Source: Lysobacter panacisoli (lineage in GTDB: Bacteria; Pseudomonadota; Gammaproteobacteria; Xanthomonadales; Xanthomonadaceae). From it: a stretch of 64,000 bases of DNA. Both the position numbers and the translations under genes were made by a program. The stretch covers positions 2,283,001 to 2,347,000 of the forward strand of contig NZ_VLNU01000001.1 of the NCBI RefSeq assembly GCF_009765165.1, given 5' to 3'. Shown one piece after another: positions 62,324 through 64,000 of the stretch; position 1 is the stretch's first letter; each line of letters opens with the position of its first letter. The notes below the pieces were generated by a model. That model made no database searches and was not told the DNA's origin. It worked only from the letters and a program-made list of their open reading frames with translations.

Positions 62324-62629
62324 TCAGCGCGGCTTGCCCGCGTGATCGTGGCCCGCGGCGAACTCGGTCTGCGAAAGCTGTCCGTCGCCGTCGCGATCGA
62401 CCTGCGCGAAGTGACTGGTGAGTCGCGCATCCGCTGCGGCTTCGTCCTTGCTGACCTTGCCGTCGGCATTGACGTCCAGGTCGGCGAAGCTGAAGGACTT
62501 CGGCGTGGTGTCGGTGGTGCCGTACGTCGGCGGTGGCGGCGTGGTCGGCGGCTCGGTGCGCTGGGCGAATGCCGGCGCCACGGCCATGCCGGCCAGTGCG
62601 ATCGCCAGGATCGTCGAGGTATTTCGCAT
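62324..62629 (-). CDS. Exported EF-hand protein
   Basis: 101 residues from the ATG at 62629 (AGGAGAGTGC just before). A signal peptide ends near AFAQRT, then a Pro/Thr linker. Two calcium-binding loops follow: DLDVNADGKVSKDE and QVDRDGDGQLSQTE, both with the 1,3,5,12 acidic pattern. Small periplasmic EF-hand proteins are common in Xanthomonadaceae; the role is unknown. Confidence 0.9.
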   Translation of the reverse strand: MRNTSTILAIALAGMAVAPAFAQRTEPPTTPPPPTYGTTDTTPKSFSFADLDVNADGKVSKDEAAADARLTSHFAQVDRDGDGQLSQTEFAAGHDHAGKPR

Positions 62630-62830
62630 TGCACTCTCCTGCGAGGCGGACGGATGCGCATGGGCGCAACTCCACCGTAACCGTCGCCACGCAAGACGAA
62701 CGCAAGCGAGATGCAAAATTTTCGTGATACGGCGCGATGCGTGCGCGGAAGTCAGGACGGATTCACCCCGCGGGGCGGGATCGCGTGTGGAAGCCGTGAA
62801 GACGCGCTGCGTGAAGGCGCGCGCGGACGC

Positions 62831-63712
62831 TCAGTCGAGTTCGCGATGGTGCACGGCCACTTCGTCCCAGCCCTTGCTGCGCGCGTGCTCGGCGAAGCGT
62901 TCGGCCAGGTACACCGAACGATGGCGCCCGCCGGTGCAACCGATGGCGATGGTGGCGTAGCTGCGCGTGCTGTCCACGTGCAGTCGCGGAAGCCAGGTGT
63001 CGAGGAACTGATTGACCTGTTCGGCGAACAGGTTCACGTCGGGCTGCGCTTCGAGATACTCGCGAATCGCCGCATCGCGTCCGGACAGCGGGCGCAGGAC
63101 CGGATCCCAGTGCGGGTTGGGCAGCGCGCGCGCGTCGAAGACGAAGTCCGCATCGGCCGGCACGCCGCGACGATAGGCGAAGGATTCGAACAGCAGCGAC
63201 ATGCCCGCGTCGCCGCCGATGCCGAACTCGGTGATCACCTGCCGGCGCAGCTGGTGGACGTTGAGCGTACTGGTATCGACCACCGCATCGGCGATCGAAC
63301 GCAGCGGCTTGAGCACCTGGCGTTCGAGCGAGATCGCATCGGCCAGGCCCAGCCCGAGGTGGCTCAGCGGATGGCGGCGGCGCGTGTCGGCGTAGCGCTT
63401 GAGCAGCGCTTCGTCGCATGCGTCGAAGAACACCAGTCGCGGGTCGAGTCCAAGTGCACCCACCGCGGACAGCCATTCCGGGATGTTGCTGAGGTCGTTG
63501 TTGCGGTTGCGTACGTCGATGCTGACCGCGAGCTTGGCCGGCGCGCCCTCGGCGCTGCGCGTGACGCCCGCGACGAACTGCGGCAGCAGGTCCGCCGGCA
63601 GGTTGTCGACGCAGAAGAAGCCGAGATCCTCGAAGGTCTTCATCGCCACGGACTTGCCCGAGCCGGACATGCCGCTGACGATGACGAGGGTGGAGGCGGG
63701 CGTTTCGCTCAT
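62831..63712 (-). CDS. rapZ: RNase adapter protein RapZ
   Basis: 293 residues. In E. coli RapZ binds GlmZ and guides RNase E, coupling glucosamine-6-phosphate level to GlmS. The P-loop is [13 protein letters not shown] (14-21 core), then [14 protein letters not shown]. The C-terminal RNA-binding half contains [19 protein letters not shown]. The order hprK-rapZ-(EIIA)-ptsH matches relatives. The stop is 541 bp from the EIIA gene because two small genes lie between. Confidence 0.97.
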   Translation of the reverse strand: MSETPASTLVIVSGMSGSGKSVAMKTFEDLGFFCVDNLPADLLPQFVAGVTRSAEGAPAKLAVSIDVRNRNNDLSNIPEWLSAVGALGLDPRLVFFDACDEALLKRYADTRRRHPLSHLGLGLADAISLERQVLKPLRSIADAVVDTSTLNVHQLRRQVITEFGIGGDAGMSLLFESFAYRRGVPADADFVFDARALPNPHWDPVLRPLSGRDAAIREYLEAQPDVNLFAEQVNQFLDTWLPRLHVDSTRSYATIAIGCTGGRHRSVYLAERFAEHARSKGWDEVAVHHRELD

Positions 63713-63737
63713 CGGGCGTATGCCGTAGGGAGTGGGT

Positions 63738-64000
63738 TCACGCGTCGCCGCGTTCGAGGAAGTTGCTGTGCCGCGCGATGAACGCCGCCGCCGGATCCAG
63801 CCCCTTCATGCGCAGGCTGTGCAGGCGTGTGGCGGCTTCGGTCAGCACCGCGAGGTTGCGGCCGGGCATGACGGGCAGGGTGATCATCGGCACGTCGAGG
63901 TCGAGCACGCGTCGCGTGCCGCTGTCTCCGGTCAACCGCTCCAGGCCCATCGGCTTGGGCTCGGTCATCGGCTTGGCCAGGTGCACGATCAGGCGCAGGT
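63738..64000 (-). CDS. hprK: HPr kinase/phosphorylase, C-terminal part (5' end lies outside the window)
   Basis: About 87 C-terminal residues are visible. [50 protein letters not shown] is the HprK C-terminus, with the PGRNLAVL core and [13 protein letters not shown] at the end. HprK phosphorylates HPr at Ser46 and removes the phosphate. The Walker A region is off the window. It lies 25 bp before rapZ. Confidence 0.92.
   Translation of the reverse strand, partial: LRLIVHLAKPMTEPKPMGLERLTGDSGTRRVLDLDVPMITLPVMPGRNLAVLTEAATRLHSLRMKGLDPAAAFIARHSNFLERGDA

Overview
The window is a continuous piece of a GC-rich (by eye about two thirds G+C) gammaproteobacterial chromosome, most likely Xanthomonadaceae and Lysobacter-like. 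The reasons are the large TonB-dependent receptors with short GGAGAGAG leaders, an XAC0095-family gene (a family I know only from Xanthomonadaceae), a metX-metB-hom operon behind a SAM-I riboswitch, the order hprK-rapZ-EIIA-HPr-EI-mgtE, and a secreted GH18 chitinase. Species cannot be fixed from sequence alone. No rRNA, tRNA, CRISPR array or intact transposase gene was seen.

Layout. 1-8.3 kb: minus-strand outer-membrane block, with the start of a TPR protein, two TonB-dependent receptors with matching promoters and terminators, and an unknown beta-rich exported protein. 8.4-17.7 kb: housekeeping genes (hslO, mtgA, a GT2 glycosyltransferase, a CBS protein, AsmA, hemolysin III, DUF1294, prfC, an HDOD protein). 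17.8-20.8 kb: a four-gene minus-strand cluster (AraC regulator, 45-aa Cys-rich protein, alpha/beta hydrolase, saccharopine-dehydrogenase-like protein). 20.9-22.9 kb: an M23 peptidase and a lipoprotein. 23.0-26.6 kb: the SAM-I riboswitch and metX-metB-hom, with 4-bp overlaps. 26.6-36.4 kb: a secreted hydrolase, fabA-fabB, a chitinase with a perfect 16-bp operator-like palindrome upstream, an MHYT-GGDEF-EAL protein, sdaA and a glutaredoxin-like protein. 36.5-41.1 kb: DUF4426 protein, proC and yggS diverging from pilT-pilU.

41.0-46.3 kb is an accessory block that looks different from the rest. It begins with a diverged duplication of the pilU 3' end and carries small orphan genes (several membrane proteins or lipoproteins, some visibly AT-rich). 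It also holds four copies of a short dispersed motif (GGGAAATGAACCTGACCCC-like), a degenerate GAGCTC-rich minisatellite, two copies of a 90-bp palindromic element, and an XAC0095-family gene behind a strongly structured leader RNA. That leader is the best candidate for something undescribed.

46.3-51.5 kb: a DcaP-type porin followed by the arginine/agmatine antiporter adiC and arginine decarboxylase adiA, a complete arginine-dependent acid-resistance set. 51.6-57.8 kb: a cation diffusion transporter, tag, an M49-type peptidase, the yqgE-ruvX-pyrB operon and a lipoprotein esterase. 57.9-64.0 kb: mgtE followed by a regulatory PTS (EI, HPr, EIIA, RapZ, HprK) with no sugar permease, interrupted by two small exported proteins that have their own terminator.
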